From positions 1-42,829 of the forward strand of contig JADIIU010000108.1 in assembly GCA_027603945.1 (NCBI GenBank): a DNA stretch of 42,829 nt, read 5' to 3'. Under the pieces are notes generated by a model. That model was not told the origin of the DNA and did not search any database. It saw only the letters and a program-made list of their open reading frames with translations. This stretch comes from Terramyces sp. JEL0728 (Eukaryota; Chytridiomycota; Chytridiomycetes; Rhizophydiales; Terramycetaceae). Shown in pieces: positions 9,338 to 19,584 of this stretch. The position numbers and the translations under genes were made by a program. The stretch's first letter is position 1, and each line of letters begins with the position of its first letter.

Positions 9338-10686
9338 ATGGATAGCCAGATCTTTACAGTATGCAATCGGCTGAATATTGAAATCACTTCAAAATTATCC
9401 AACAAAGCAAGAGAGCTATTTGGCATCTGGTATTCCAAATTTGCTGGAAATCAAATAGCAAAAACCTCACAGCAAGCAGTTCCATATATCCTCCTACATC
9501 TTGCAAGCGAGCAAAGGCAGACACCATTCCCATTAAATAATGCCATAGAATTTTCAGGCATTAGTAGACTGCAGTACTTTACGTTGAAGGATGTGATTGC
9601 TGGGCATTTAGGAATCCAAGCTGAGCAGTCTTTCAGTCACTATGCAATTAGATTGGGCTCTTCCGGACTACAGGACTTTTGCACAGAATTGAAATCAAGC
9701 TATCAACGCAGATTCAAGGAGACCAACGGGCCACTCCAATTCAGCAGGCAAAATTGGGAGGTAAAGGAACTATTTGGATCTATACTGACTTTATGCTCGA
9801 AATATCTGGGGGTAATTGCTGCATAACGGTAGATTAAAATTCCTAGAGATATTCAGAATGAAATCAAAGGAAATCCAAAAATATTCAAGAATTATTGTAA
9901 CGCAATTGAAATAGAATGTAAAGAATATCTATTGGAAATACAAAAGAAATATGGAAAGCTATCTTTGCTTAAATCTACCAAAGACAGTCCAAACCAGCCA
10001 CGGAAATCATCTAGAAAGAGATCAGAAGAAATGGAATTATCAAGCAATGTAGATGAAATGATATCCGCTACTGATCTACCTACTGTAATGCACAGTCCAG
10101 TACGAAAAGTGCCTAGAGTTGGACGAATATCAAAAGATTCAACTCCAAAGAAATCCACTCCTCTTAAACAATCTTTCAAAAATACCTCACAAGACTCTGA
10201 TTCAGAAGTTGAATCGAGGACAATGAAAACGCGAAGCTCTCGATTACAAAATGCACCAGAACAGGATAAGAGGTCACCAACGTCAGTGCAAACTAAAACT
10301 ATTGAATCAGATGCCGGATCGAATAAATCCACTCCAACCAAACCAATCCCATCTAGAAAAACACCAAAGACTCAATCTATAAAGAGGGTTGCGGACCAAA
10401 ACCTGGCAATCTCACCAAATGATACAGATCTCCCGACTCCTAGTAAAAGCGTCAGAAATTGTTGTAGTTTAAAAGAGCCTGAAACTCCAATTAAAAAAAG
10501 TTTGGAAGATTCTGGCACCAAAAAGTCTAAATGGAGCACTGTCAAAACTAAAAAGCCAACTGTAGTTACCGGTGTGCATTCAATGGTACCATGCGATTAA
10601 TCTAGATCAATTACAACGCTTTGAGCGAGGCCAATATTCAAAAACATGAGGAATGGGTCAGTGAAATGCTTCAACTAGTAAACTAA
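9338..10686 (+). CDS. ORC6: Origin recognition complex subunit 6
   Basis: ORC6 is the smallest origin recognition complex subunit, needed to load the replicative helicase; it carries cyclin/TFIIB-like folds that contact DNA. Exons are 9338-9811, 9833-10585 and 10606-10686, with introns of 21 and 20 nt, giving 435 residues. The N-terminal fold matches the family: an AIEFSGISRLQYFTLKDVI segment for the LSGL..Y...F helix, followed by ELFGSILTLCSKYLGIKIP. The middle is a Ser/Thr/Pro/Lys-rich tail with many SP/TP sites (STPKKSTP, LPTPSKS), plausible for CDK control as in yeast. The last exon gives HEEWVSEMLQLVN, like the conserved C-terminal Trp helix of the family; it is recovered only by removing the final 20-nt intron. 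The ATG at 9338 is the first in frame. The gene ends 10 bp from the stop of the convergent 7TM gene. Confidence 0.87.
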
Positions 10687-10696
10687 TCCTTTTTTA

Positions 10697-12100
10697 TTAA
10701 ACTAATAAACTGCTTTGACTGGCCACATTTTCTTTATACCCCTGCTCGCTACGAATCTCATTCACGAAATGTTGGCTGAGGAATTGATTCAAAACAGTAT
10801 GAGTAACCAATAAAAAGCAAGCTGCGCCAGTCAATGCCAACAACGAAGAATCACTGCCAACAGCATCTGTAAACCCGCTCACCAATTCCAAGACAAAGTA
10901 GCTGATAAAAAACAATGCTTGCAAAATCAATATAAAATTCGTCTTGTAATCCAAATCAGGAATAAACCTCAACAAGTCAAACATATTTCCTCGCAATCCA
11001 TGTGAAACCATTTTCAAACTTGTCAACAAGGGACAAACGAAATTGAATGCAAAGACAAAGAATATCCAAGCTCCACTTACTTGATGCCAAGCAGATACAG
11101 GCGCATTCTTGGTTGTAACCAGGTAATAAATATAGTTTGATCCAGCGAATCCAAAGTGAAGTAACAAAATAACCCCTAATGCCGCATATTTTGTCTGTTT
11201 CTTCATCTTGTAAACCGCAATAATCATTTTTAATGTGATCAGCACACTAGTTAGCGTTGCCAAGTTGAAAATCACTTGCATGACTTGTGCGTACCAGGAT
11301 AGTCCAACTGCATCAGTAAACGCAGTGTACGCGTAAATGATTGACATTGCCACCCAGATAAACCAAGATGCATATGAAAGCGTAACTAGTGATAGCGCTT
11401 TTTCCTTTTTTTGAATTATTAGTGTGACCTGCCAACCTAATACAATCAAAATTTCCAATAAAACCACTCCAAAACAGATTGAGCACACGTAATCAATGAT
11501 TTCTGGTTTTAGTAGCACTGTAAGGTACTTTGAAGGCGTAGATGCAACCCACGAGAATTCTACTAGTGCATTTTGTATAGTCAGATATTCCGCTGAAATA
11601 TATCCAAGGGTTTTTGAACTAAATATGATTTTAGAAGAAAGAGCGAATGATTCTGCACTGCCGGTGCAATTCTTGTTTGCAAATATTTGTAAATTGCCTT
11701 GGTTGCAGACAACATTATCCAAACACATATTATTGTCGAGATAATAAATGAAAAAGTAATCGTTTAATGCAGTTACATTTTGTGATTGCAAGTAACAGTA
11801 TTTGTGCTGATTCGCGTTTGACGGCAAGTTGCTATTGATATCGCTAGTTGGCAGCCTGATGGTTCCGCTCCAAAACGGTTTAGATGATTCGTAATCGGTG
11901 CTTGAATAGCAGCAATCTTTTGTCAATGTACCTGCGTTTCCACATTGTCCAACGTGATATTCCTGGACTGTCATATTGTAAAATTGTGGCCAAGTTGACA
12001 CTCCGATACTGGTATATGGATTCGCCTGGAAGCCATACATTACCTGAGGAGCTCCAATGCAGTTATCTTGTAAATATTGGCTGGATAATATTAATTGCAT
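10697..12100 (-). CDS. Seven-transmembrane receptor-like protein with Cys-rich ectodomain
   Basis: This single-exon gene codes for 467 residues. About 200 N-terminal residues form an ectodomain with many Cys (for example GQCGNAGTLTKDCCYSS, NNMCLDNVVCNQ) and NxT/NxS sequons. Seven hydrophobic helices follow, the first near DYVCSICFGVVLLEILIVL and the last near LLALTGAACFLLVTHTVL, and then a short cytosolic tail. This is the layout of a G-protein-coupled receptor, but I do not recognise a known GPCR class, and TM7 shows no opsin-type Lys. The N terminus is a poor signal peptide, so a short upstream exon may be missing. An RGS-domain gene lies about 4 kb away, which fits the presence of G-protein signalling but is not evidence of partnership. 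Confidence 0.75.
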   Translation of the reverse strand: MQLILSSQYLQDNCIGAPQVMYGFQANPYTSIGVSTWPQFYNMTVQEYHVGQCGNAGTLTKDCCYSSTDYESSKPFWSGTIRLPTSDINSNLPSNANQHKYCYLQSQNVTALNDYFFIYYLDNNMCLDNVVCNQGNLQIFANKNCTGSAESFALSSKIIFSSKTLGYISAEYLTIQNALVEFSWVASTPSKYLTVLLKPEIIDYVCSICFGVVLLEILIVLGWQVTLIIQKKEKALSLVTLSYASWFIWVAMSIIYAYTAFTDAVGLSWYAQVMQVIFNLATLTSVLITLKMIIAVYKMKKQTKYAALGVILLLHFGFAGSNYIYYLVTTKNAPVSAWHQVSGAWIFFVFAFNFVCPLLTSLKMVSHGLRGNMFDLLRFIPDLDYKTNFILILQALFFISYFVLELVSGFTDAVGSDSSLLALTGAACFLLVTHTVLNQFLSQHFVNEIRSEQGYKENVASQSSLLV

Positions 12101-12332
12101 GATAAATCTTCAAGTGCTGAAATGACATTTATGGGTCTTGACCCATTGTCTCTGAACAATGTTCCAGGTATCTTTAGAGATTAGAAAGCTATAAAGACTA
12201 TTTAACGCGGTTCTGGAGAAATCTGGTCTAAACTTGTCGTTCCGCAATTGAATGCAATCGCATGAATGGCATCCTTGAAGCACATATCGATCAGCTGGTA
12301 AGCAGCCCAGACAGCGAATAAAAATGCATTTG

Positions 12333-12966
12333 CTACTTGTGAACTGCTTTTATTATCATTCGAGATGCTTTGATGTCCCCATTGAATATCAGCAGGTCAA
12401 TCTCATGCAGTGGTTCAAAATCAAACTTGACTTTCAGGCAATCCAAGATTGACAGCCTGGCAATCCGTCTTGATTTCGAAATGTATGAAATGGAATTATC
12501 CGTCAAATTGGGTATTTGATTGAGATCCCAATTCCTTAATCGTGGACAAGATGCGGCGACCGTGATGATATTATCATCAACAAGCAGACTACATCCGCTC
12601 AAATCAATAGACAGTAATCCCTTTGCGAGTGTAGATAATGGGGATAAATCAGTGATGGAGGTGCTGGATTAAAAAACAGAAACCAGTCGCGCAGATTAAA
12701 ATACATCACTCGGTTCACATTAGGGGCAATTGAACTGAATCTATCACTACACATCAGCTTCATTCTATCATTATCGATTATACTAGAAAACAAAGTCAAA
12801 GATATTCCGGTTTGAAATTGTCGATCGTCCCTTGGTTATCAAGCACTTACGTTATCTTCCGGAACAGCTTGCATACTTGAGAAACTATTCCTAGATCAGA
12901 TGTCAGCTTTGAAAATATCAGTTGCAGTATTTCTGAAGGGAGTTGTAAAATATGATTTACGGGCAT
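12333..12966 (-). CDS. F-box/leucine-rich-repeat protein
   Basis: This is likely a substrate adaptor of an SCF ubiquitin ligase. Exons on the minus strand are 12966-12851, 12830-12684 and 12663-12333, with two 20-nt introns, giving 197 residues. The N terminus is a short F-box (LPSEILQLIFSKLTSDL followed by VSQVCKLFRKI). Cys-containing LRRs of the FBXL/AMN1 type follow (YFNLRDCTSITDLSPL, LSIDLSGCSLLVDD, RLRNWDLNQIPNLTD, RLSILDC). It is short for an FBXL protein, with only about four repeats. Its ATG lies 84 bp from the kinesin ATG in a divergent arrangement, so the two share one small promoter region. Confidence 0.83.
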
Positions 12967-13050
12967 GGATAAAAGTTATTTCCATGAGAAAATAGATTTT
13001 GCTAGTAGTGTTTTCATAGAAAAGGGGTATCGATTTTCGGACACTCAATT

Positions 13051-15362
13051 ATGAGCATCTTGGAAAATGAAGAAAGTGGGCAAACTGTAGTTGAAAATAC
13101 TGAAAACGGAAGCTTGGAACAGACAGGAAAGAGCTCTCCAACAAAACCAGTTTCTCATATTCCAACAAAACTCCCAGGGATCCATCGCACAGTTCAACCA
13201 AAAGTTGTAGCTACAGATGAGGAAGATTTCGTAGTCCATAGCACTGGAACTAAACGAAAAGCGGATGATATGGAAGAAAAGAATACCAAGAAAGGGAAAA
13301 GTGTTGCAACAAGGGCAAAAATTTCAAAGGATGCTCCAGTAAAGAAAGCTGCAGGCAGACCTCCAAAAACTATCACTAAACCGCCAGTTCCTAGACAAAA
13401 TATTGCAGCACGTCCTATTGCGGCAGCAAAAACAGCTACTTTAAAACCCTTGGCTAGTGCAACAAAACCGGCAACTTTGAAATCCTTGGCAACTGCCCCA
13501 GCTCCCAAGCCGGCTGCAAAACAAGTCGGTAGCACTATTCAAAGATCTGCCTCCATCGGGCCACCTCCTGCAAAGAAGAAGAGGGCTGCATACGATGTGA
13601 AAGGAAGACTTCAAGATCTTGAAGAGCAACACGAGCACACTCATCAGCAATTGGGTGAATCAAATGGATTAATTAAAATAATGACGGATAAACTCGAGCA
13701 CAGCCAAAAAACAAGTACAATTACCTAATGATAGTCGCAGACCTCCTTCTATTCAAAACAAATCTCGAGACAACAGTCCAGGCAAAGGAGCAGGAGAAAT
13801 CAATTGTAGAAAAAGAGCTTCAGACAGTTTCTTCAACTCAAAATGTAATCTGTGATAATGATAGGAAATGAAGGAAAAGTATGATGGCCAAATTAAAGAA
13901 TTTGAAAAGCAAGTAGAGGATTACAAGCGGAAGATCAAGGAACTTGAAGCAGAACTAGCAGCAGCTCAATCTGAAATATCCACCTATAAAATTACCATTT
14001 CACAATTGAATGCTGCAAAGTTCTCTATCGAAAACGAGGTCTCACTTTTGCAAACCAAGAACAAGGCAATTGCTCAATAATGATAGGAAGCTGATGAGCT
14101 GTGCAAAGTCAGATTAGGAAAAATTGAAGAATTGGAATCAAGCAATTCTGAATTGCACGAGACAATCTGCTTATTGGAAGATAAATTGCGAAAGGAAGAA
14201 GCAATCCGCAGAGCACTTCACAATACCATCCAAGAATTAAAAGGGAATATTAGAGTATTTTGTAGAATGCGACCGTTGCTGGGAGAAGAAATTACAAAGA
14301 ATGATGATAGTCTATGTCAAATCAACTTTCCCAATGCTGAAAACTCTATTGAATTGGTGCAATTTTTGGTAATTGATTGTTTATTTTAGGAAAATGCAGC
14401 TGGCAATAAGACTAATGCCAAAACTATTCCATTCAAGTTTGATAGAGTTTTCCTGCCATCCACACCTCAATCTGAAGTATTTGGCGAAATTTCACAGCTA
14501 GTTCAGTCTGCATTAGATGGATATAACGTATGTATCTTTGCTTATGGTCAAACCGGATCGGGAAAGACATTTACAATGGAAGGACCACCAAAAGTAAATG
14601 GAATTGACGATCCAAATACCGGAATGATACCAAGGGCAGTTCAACAAATATTTGCACATGCAGAAAAATTGAAAGAAAAGGGATGGGAATATGCAATGGA
14701 AGCACAGTACTTGGAAATTTACAATGAAACGCTGCGTGATTTGTTGACAAAAGATGATGGATCAAAGCCTCATGATATTAAGCATGATTTTAACAACAAC
14801 AGCACACTTGTCACCAATACTACCGCTGGTAACTTTATGCTCATGTAGTTTCTGTTACAACCCCAGATGAAGTTTTTGCCTTGCTGGCAAAGGCTGGAAG
14901 CAACAGAGCTGTTGCTGCCACCAACTGCAATGAGAGATCGTCCAGAAGCCACAGCGTTTTCACTTTGAAACTAACTGGAACAAATTCGTTGACTGAAGAA
15001 TCCAGTTGCGGAGTACTAAACTTGATTGATTTGGCTGGATCAGAAAGACTAAATTCCAGCGGCTCTACTGGAGAAAGGCTAAAAGAAACTCAAAGCATCA
15101 ATAAGAGTTTGAGCAGTCTTTCAGACGTAATCACTGCTCTTGGTCAAGATCAAAAGCATATCCCGTACAGAAACTCCAAACTCACATACCTCTTGCAAAA
15201 TTCTTTGGGAGGAAACAGCAAGACTTTAATGTTTGTCAATATTTCGCCAGCTACGTCCAGTTTTAGTGAAACCCTTTCGTCACTACGGTTTGCTACCAAA
15301 GTAATCAAGATTAATATTAGGTCAATAACTGTGAAATTGGCACTGCCAAAAAGCAAAAGTGA
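13051..15362 (+). CDS. Kinesin-14 (Kar3/KIFC1-like) C-terminal motor
   Basis: This is a minus-end-directed spindle motor. Exons are 13051-13714, 13735-13844, 13865-14065, 14087-14368, 14390-14828, 14849-15300 and 15321-15362, giving 729 residues. The N-terminal 190 or so residues are basic and Ala/Pro/Lys-rich (a likely microtubule-binding tail with possible nuclear signals). A coiled coil follows to about residue 380, then the neck ([11 protein letters not shown]) and the motor: P-loop GQTGSGKT, switch I NERSSRSH, switch II DLAGSE and the kinesin-14 ending [14 protein letters not shown]. This ending needs the last 20-nt intron to be removed. Intron 3 (14066-14086) is of GC-AG type and contains three consecutive in-frame stops. 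A 41-bp gap separates the gene from the next one on the same strand. Confidence 0.95.
14066..14086 (+). other. GC-AG intron of 21 nt in the kinesin gene
   Basis: The coiled-coil frame is interrupted by TAA TGA TAG in a row. Removing the 21 nt from GCAATT to ...GATAG joins LQTKNK to EADELCK in the same frame. The 3' end (TAATGATAG) is identical to that of other introns here. The alternative is a 48-nt intron with a weak GTCTCA donor, which is less like its neighbours. Confidence 0.65.
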
Positions 15363-15403
15363 TTTTTCAATATAATTTAATGTTTTGAATTGTTTGTTTA
15401 CCA

Positions 15404-15795
15404 ATGAATTCACTGTCAGTAGCATCGAAATCTGAAGGGAAGAATCCATTTACAATCGTTTGTTATATATGCGGCAGAGAGTATGGCTCGAAATCTATAA
15501 ACATCCACGAGAACCAGTGTATGGAAAAGTGGGAGAAACAACAAAAAGGGTTGCCAAAGAATCTGCGTACAGCTCGACCACAAAGACCTACACCATTGCC
15601 AGGGCTGCCGGATAAGTCTGACGATAAGCAAGCTTATAATGATGCTGCATTCAATGAATATGCAAACAATTCCCGCGTCGAATGCGATATATGCCATCGC
15701 AAGGTAACTATCTGCTGATATAGTTTGCTCCAGATTCCCTTGTTAAGCACGCCAGAGCTTGCAAACCAGGCGGGCTATTTGATAAAAAGAAATAA
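15404..15795 (+). CDS. Two-finger C2HC zinc-finger protein (ZNF474-like)
   Basis: This is a small protein with two C2HC-type zinc fingers, CYICGREYGSKSINIHENQC and CDICHRKFAPDSLVKHARAC. Such fingers occur in ZNF474/ZC2HC1-like proteins, which are common in ciliated organisms and of poorly known function. Exons are 15404-15703 and 15724-15795, joined over a 20-nt intron, giving 123 residues. Without the intron the second finger would be cut. A Pro/Arg-rich linker joins the fingers and the protein ends in a Lys-rich tail. It lies 41 bp downstream of the kinesin stop on the same strand. Confidence 0.85.
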
Positions 15796-16293
15796 ACCAG
15801 CTTTCGTAATTGGAACTGTGAATTGATTGCAAATTTCCGCTTAATTGAATTTAAATTAGATCTGTTGGATTCTGCGCACTTGACCATTGATCTGTTAAGA
15901 TCAGTGAGCAACAATGTCATTATATCCCCTCTTAAAAAAAGTAGGATTCCGCAAGTCGTTTAGTCTGGAATTCACAATCAGGAATTCGCTCTGATTAATT
16001 CAACTGTTAATCAGTTTCATGTGAGTAATTCTCCAAGTTTCCCCGAGATTTGCCGATGATTTTGATCAATTTCCATTTCATTGGCCGCACTGGAAAAAGT
16101 TTAAAGACCGAAGGCAAACATGAGCCGATATGCAAACAACCGAATTGAATCTGGTAATTGCAGGTTGCTTCTGGAATCTTCCTTGTTGAATAACGGTGAT
16201 TCATGGTTTTCTGTCCACACAGCATCTTTGTGATGGCGCTTCGCCCTTGCGCTTTTTGCCTTTTTCTGTTCGGAGGGTGTTAAGGTCTTTGTC

Positions 16294-16317
16294 TACCCCC
16301 TCACATAGCAGGGGGTA
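16294..16317. repeat. Perfect 8-bp inverted repeat (hairpin)
   Basis: TACCCCCT and AGGGGGTA flank an 8-nt loop. The element lies about 70 bp upstream of the RGS start codon and just before its TATA box. It could be a protein-binding palindrome or part of a structured RNA. Confidence 0.45.
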
Positions 16318-16337
16318 GGTCTTCGGCCAAAAAATAG

Positions 16338-16343
16338 TATAAA
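16338..16343 (+). promoter_or_regulatory. TATA box of the RGS gene
   Basis: TATAAA lies 47 nt before the ATG at 16385, consistent with a leader of about 15-20 nt. Confidence 0.5.
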
Positions 16344-16384
16344 TTCGCACAGATTCCAGAGATATTTTGAAAACTATACCGCTG

Positions 16385-17552
16385 ATGTTGGACATGTATG
16401 AAAAGTCAGAACGCCATTTATTCGCTGTCAGTTTAACGGACGAGTACTTGTTTACAAAATTTGTGGAATACAATTCAGTAATTCGTTAATTAACCGTAGA
16501 ATAATGTAATTGCCCAAAACCGCATCTTGTTTTTCGAGACTGTTGAATCGCTATTGGATATGGTGTTGGCAAAAAACGTAGTGCGATGCCTTGATCGGTT
16601 CCAACACCAAGTAGAAACCAGCTATGGCGATTACAAAAAGATGGTGATCCCTGATGAAATGAGCAGAAATGTACACCAGATCTGCCTAACCTATCTTGTT
16701 GCGGATGCTCCTCTTGATCTCAGACTAGATCAAAAAATTGTAAACGTAGCAGCAATGCGCGCTTCGCTATCCCCAATCCCAATTAATATTTTTGACGAAG
16801 TGTTGGATGCTGTTGTAATGTCCTTGTATGAGGAAGACTACCATTCCTTTGCATTAAAGTACAACTTGGATATCCAATTGGCAAACGTACAATCTCTGCC
16901 ATCGCCGAATGGAACTGAGCTTATGGATGACAGCGAACATGAACTCAACTACCAAGATCCTACACAAATCTACCGATCCAAAGCGGACGACGATTCGCGA
17001 TCTCTCCATCACCAAACCTCATCTATTTTAGCTTATATCCACGATACTTGTCCATCTATTTATTCGGATATACCTCTTTCACCTCGTACTGAAATCGCTG
17101 ATGATGAATTCTCTGTGGGCAACGAAATTTGGGGGTTTTACGAGCCAGAAAAGCCTTACGATCCACTTCCGCTTGACTTTCAATCAAGACGCACCGACAG
17201 TATGATGTTGTCACAATTGGAAGTGAACAGAATTAATGCGCATTCTGCAGCTACTGCTAATGTGAAGCCTGCACTATTGGCCATTGTAAAGGATACCAGA
17301 AGTAACTCCCTCACGCCATCTGAAAGATCTATCGAGACTGCAGGAGAAACCCTGTGTTCTCCTCCAGGATCGCCGCCTGCAGAACGACCTTCCCTCCCAG
17401 TGCCGGAAGAATTGGTTAAACCAAGGATCAGTTCAATGCCTGCAAGTGAAAAATCAGTCAAGCCAGACAATAACAAAACCCCTTCGGTGCAACCACAAAA
17501 GAAACTCAAAAAAGTTATTCGTAACTCTTTCAGAAAATACTTTACTGCTTAG
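16385..17552 (+). CDS. RGS-domain protein (regulator of G-protein signalling)
   Basis: RGS domains speed GTP hydrolysis by G-alpha subunits. Exons are 16385-16477 and 16500-17552 with a 22-nt intron, giving 381 residues. The domain covers about the first 150 residues. Its helices read HLFAVSLTDEYLFTKFVEYN, VIAQNRILFFETVESLL and, after the inserted segment, FDEVLDAVVMSLYEEDYHSF, which matches the family's F....L....Y..F pattern. The remaining 230 residues look disordered, rich in Ser, Pro and acidic residues, and end in a basic, possibly membrane-binding helix (KKLKKVIRNSFRKYFTA). The ATG at 16385 is the first after an in-frame stop and follows a TATA box. The gene converges on a membrane-protein gene with 83 bp between stops. 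Confidence 0.78.
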
Positions 17553-17635
17553 TGTCATATATTGTAATATAATCATAATTTTACTGTACTCTAGATTTTC
17601 GCTAACGATCCCAAGCTCCATAAAGCAGTTCAATT

Positions 17636-18436
17636 TTATGCGATTACAGAATCAAAGCTGCCAAATCGTAATGAAATGAAACTTAACGCGCCGTTGTTGT
17701 TCAGGAAATAAATTGATTCACGAACTGATTCCGCATTCTTCTTTTCAAATGTTTCAACCAAAGCTTTATCCATGATCAAACCCAAATTTCGTGTTTGTTC
17801 GGGATTGGCGTTGTCCGCTAGCAAGAGAGACAAAGTGTAGATCTGCTTTAGAGCAACCTCTGGCCGAACACCATATTCCATATTCACACTGAAATCTTTC
17901 CTGGTCTTTCGAAAACAAACCGCCGTATGGTCTTTTCTAATGCTTTTCAAAGTCCCCGCAATTACGACTATTAAATTGGCAAGAAACACGAATAATTTGA
18001 GCCCATCCAAATCCACACCAGATCCAAAAATATCTACACAAACGGCAAACCCAAAAATGACAAATACTAAACATTTCAGGGCAATGAATAGTTTGTGAAA
18101 TGGAGACGTTTTGTACTGATAAAATTGAACAAAGTAATTGAACGTTGGTTCTTTGAATCCACTCCCGTAGTATACCGCCAACATACATTCTGAAAATAAG
18201 CAAAATGTAAGGTAGCAGGTGTACAAGTATACTGCCGTCTGCCCTAAATCACTTGAATTGAAAAGTAGCGTGGTTAATGTCGTATTGCATTTGTATTCGC
18301 TCCTCCAAACCAAAGAACACGAGTATGCAGCACTTGGATTACGCGCCAATATTCCAGTAATGATTAACAAGTACGCGGAGATAAAAGTCGAGAGATTATC
18401 CTTGTATGAGTATAAGCTACGCGCCATCATTGGCAT
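17636..18436 (-). CDS. Multi-pass membrane protein of unknown function
   Basis: This is a single-exon gene of 266 residues starting at the ATG at 18436; the open frame extends slightly upstream without another ATG. Hydrophobic segments include FISAYLLIITGIL, AVYLYTCYLTFCLFSECML, LFIALKCLVFVIFGFAVCV and LKLFVFLANLIVVIAGTL, so four transmembrane helices are likely. A soluble C-terminal region of about 100 residues follows. NTTLT and NSSDL in the first loop are potential N-glycosylation sites. I recognise no family. Its ATG lies 35 bp downstream of the stop of the HNH-like gene on the same strand. Confidence 0.65.
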   Translation of the reverse strand: MPMMARSLYSYKDNLSTFISAYLLIITGILARNPSAAYSCSLVWRSEYKCNTTLTTLLFNSSDLGQTAVYLYTCYLTFCLFSECMLAVYYGSGFKEPTFNYFVQFYQYKTSPFHKLFIALKCLVFVIFGFAVCVDIFGSGVDLDGLKLFVFLANLIVVIAGTLKSIRKDHTAVCFRKTRKDFSVNMEYGVRPEVALKQIYTLSLLLADNANPEQTRNLGLIMDKALVETFEKKNAESVRESIYFLNNNGALSFISLRFGSFDSVIA

Positions 18437-18471
18437 TTTTGTAAACAACTTGGTAACGTCATAACAACTAT

Positions 18472-19497
18472 TTATTCAGGTGCATATGGAATATCGACAT
18501 ACAAATGAGAATCGTCAGGGATTTTCGAGTGCCAATTCAATACTGAATCAATCAACGACTTTTCTGCAGTTTGGCCATCATCAATTAGATGTTGGTATTC
18601 GTCATGTTGAATATATCCGCGATCAATAGCTACCATACGGTTTACAATTGCTCTGAATCTAATCAACCTCTTTAGCGGTCGCGTATCTGTTGGAAAATGC
18701 AGTGATTTCCCATCATACTCTCCAAAAGTCACTTGTTTCGGCTCAACAAATATAAATTCTTTTGCGATTGACTGATCTAGTATATTGCAAACAAAAGAAT
18801 CAGTCTGCTCGTCGTATTCAATCAGCAATTGTCCAGAGTCGTACTTTTCTTCGACATGGTCATGAAGTAGCAGCATATTCTGCGGCGAATCTTTAGTTAC
18901 GTCTCTGATATTGTGAATCAACTGAACGAATCTTTGATCATTCCATGAAGCTTGGTAAATATGCGAACGGTGAATTACAGTGGTTGGAAACTCAATATTG
19001 GTCAACATATCCCTGATTGTATTTTCCCTATGCCTGCCATAGTAGTATGTTATTGTTTCGGCTTTAAATTGTCGGTAATCGTCACTTTGTCTGTTCTTTT
19101 CTATTCGTCTGCTTTCCTTTCGCTCTGCCCTTTCAGCAGGAGTTAGAGAGTATTCAGAAGGATGTGCTGAAGGTGGAGCAAGAGGAAACTTTGAAATTAC
19201 AGGAGACCGCTGGAGTAATAATTCACGTTCTGCAATCAATCGAGCAGTTTCTTGCCTTTTGAGTTCAATCATTGTTTGTTGCTTTGTAACTTCTAGCTTG
19301 GACACTTCCAACAGGGTGTGCTGTGCTCCTGTAAACATATTCCTGCACTTTTCCACTTCATTGTAGAGTCTCAAATACTGAGCACTGGTAGTGTCCTTGG
19401 GATTAGCGACTGTGAACTTTCTGAAATCATCTTGTGCTACTTTCAAGGTGTTTGTTGCTTGCTGAAGGGCAGCAGTCACAATTTCCAATGTCGCCAT
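18472..19497 (-). CDS. HNH-like nuclease-domain protein
   Basis: This single-exon gene codes for 341 residues. The first 100 or so residues form a coiled coil (LEVSKLEVTKQQTMIELKRQ). The middle resembles the HNH_2 nuclease fold found in many fungal proteins of unknown role: VIHRSHIYQASW for the AHI strand, then SPQNMLLLHDHVEEKYDSG for the NGLLL...H..FD segment. The first motif keeps its His and the second keeps its Asn and the Tyr-Asp, but the position of the usual second His appears to be Glu, so catalytic activity is doubtful. The assignment rests on motif resemblance only. The C-terminal 70 residues have no recognisable domain. The ATG at 19497 is the first in frame. Confidence 0.6.
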   Translation of the reverse strand: MATLEIVTAALQQATNTLKVAQDDFRKFTVANPKDTTSAQYLRLYNEVEKCRNMFTGAQHTLLEVSKLEVTKQQTMIELKRQETARLIAERELLLQRSPVISKFPLAPPSAHPSEYSLTPAERAERKESRRIEKNRQSDDYRQFKAETITYYYGRHRENTIRDMLTNIEFPTTVIHRSHIYQASWNDQRFVQLIHNIRDVTKDSPQNMLLLHDHVEEKYDSGQLLIEYDEQTDSFVCNILDQSIAKEFIFVEPKQVTFGEYDGKSLHFPTDTRPLKRLIRFRAIVNRMVAIDRGYIQHDEYQHLIDDGQTAEKSLIDSVLNWHSKIPDDSHLYVDIPYAPE

Positions 19498-19584
19498 TTC
19501 TTAATTTCTTTTGGGAACGGTTTTCATTGCTCGTTATGATTCATAGTGAGAAATCATACTTGAAACCAGGAATAGGATCCGCTG

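Larger units (their letters stand above)
15796..16384. other. Non-coding gap upstream of the RGS gene
   Basis: This stretch of 589 bp has only short frames without recognisable motifs. Near 16220-16330 it becomes locally richer in G and C and holds a perfect hairpin and a repeated AGGTCTT word. A structured RNA or a regulatory element is possible, but I recognise no ncRNA family. Confidence 0.4.
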
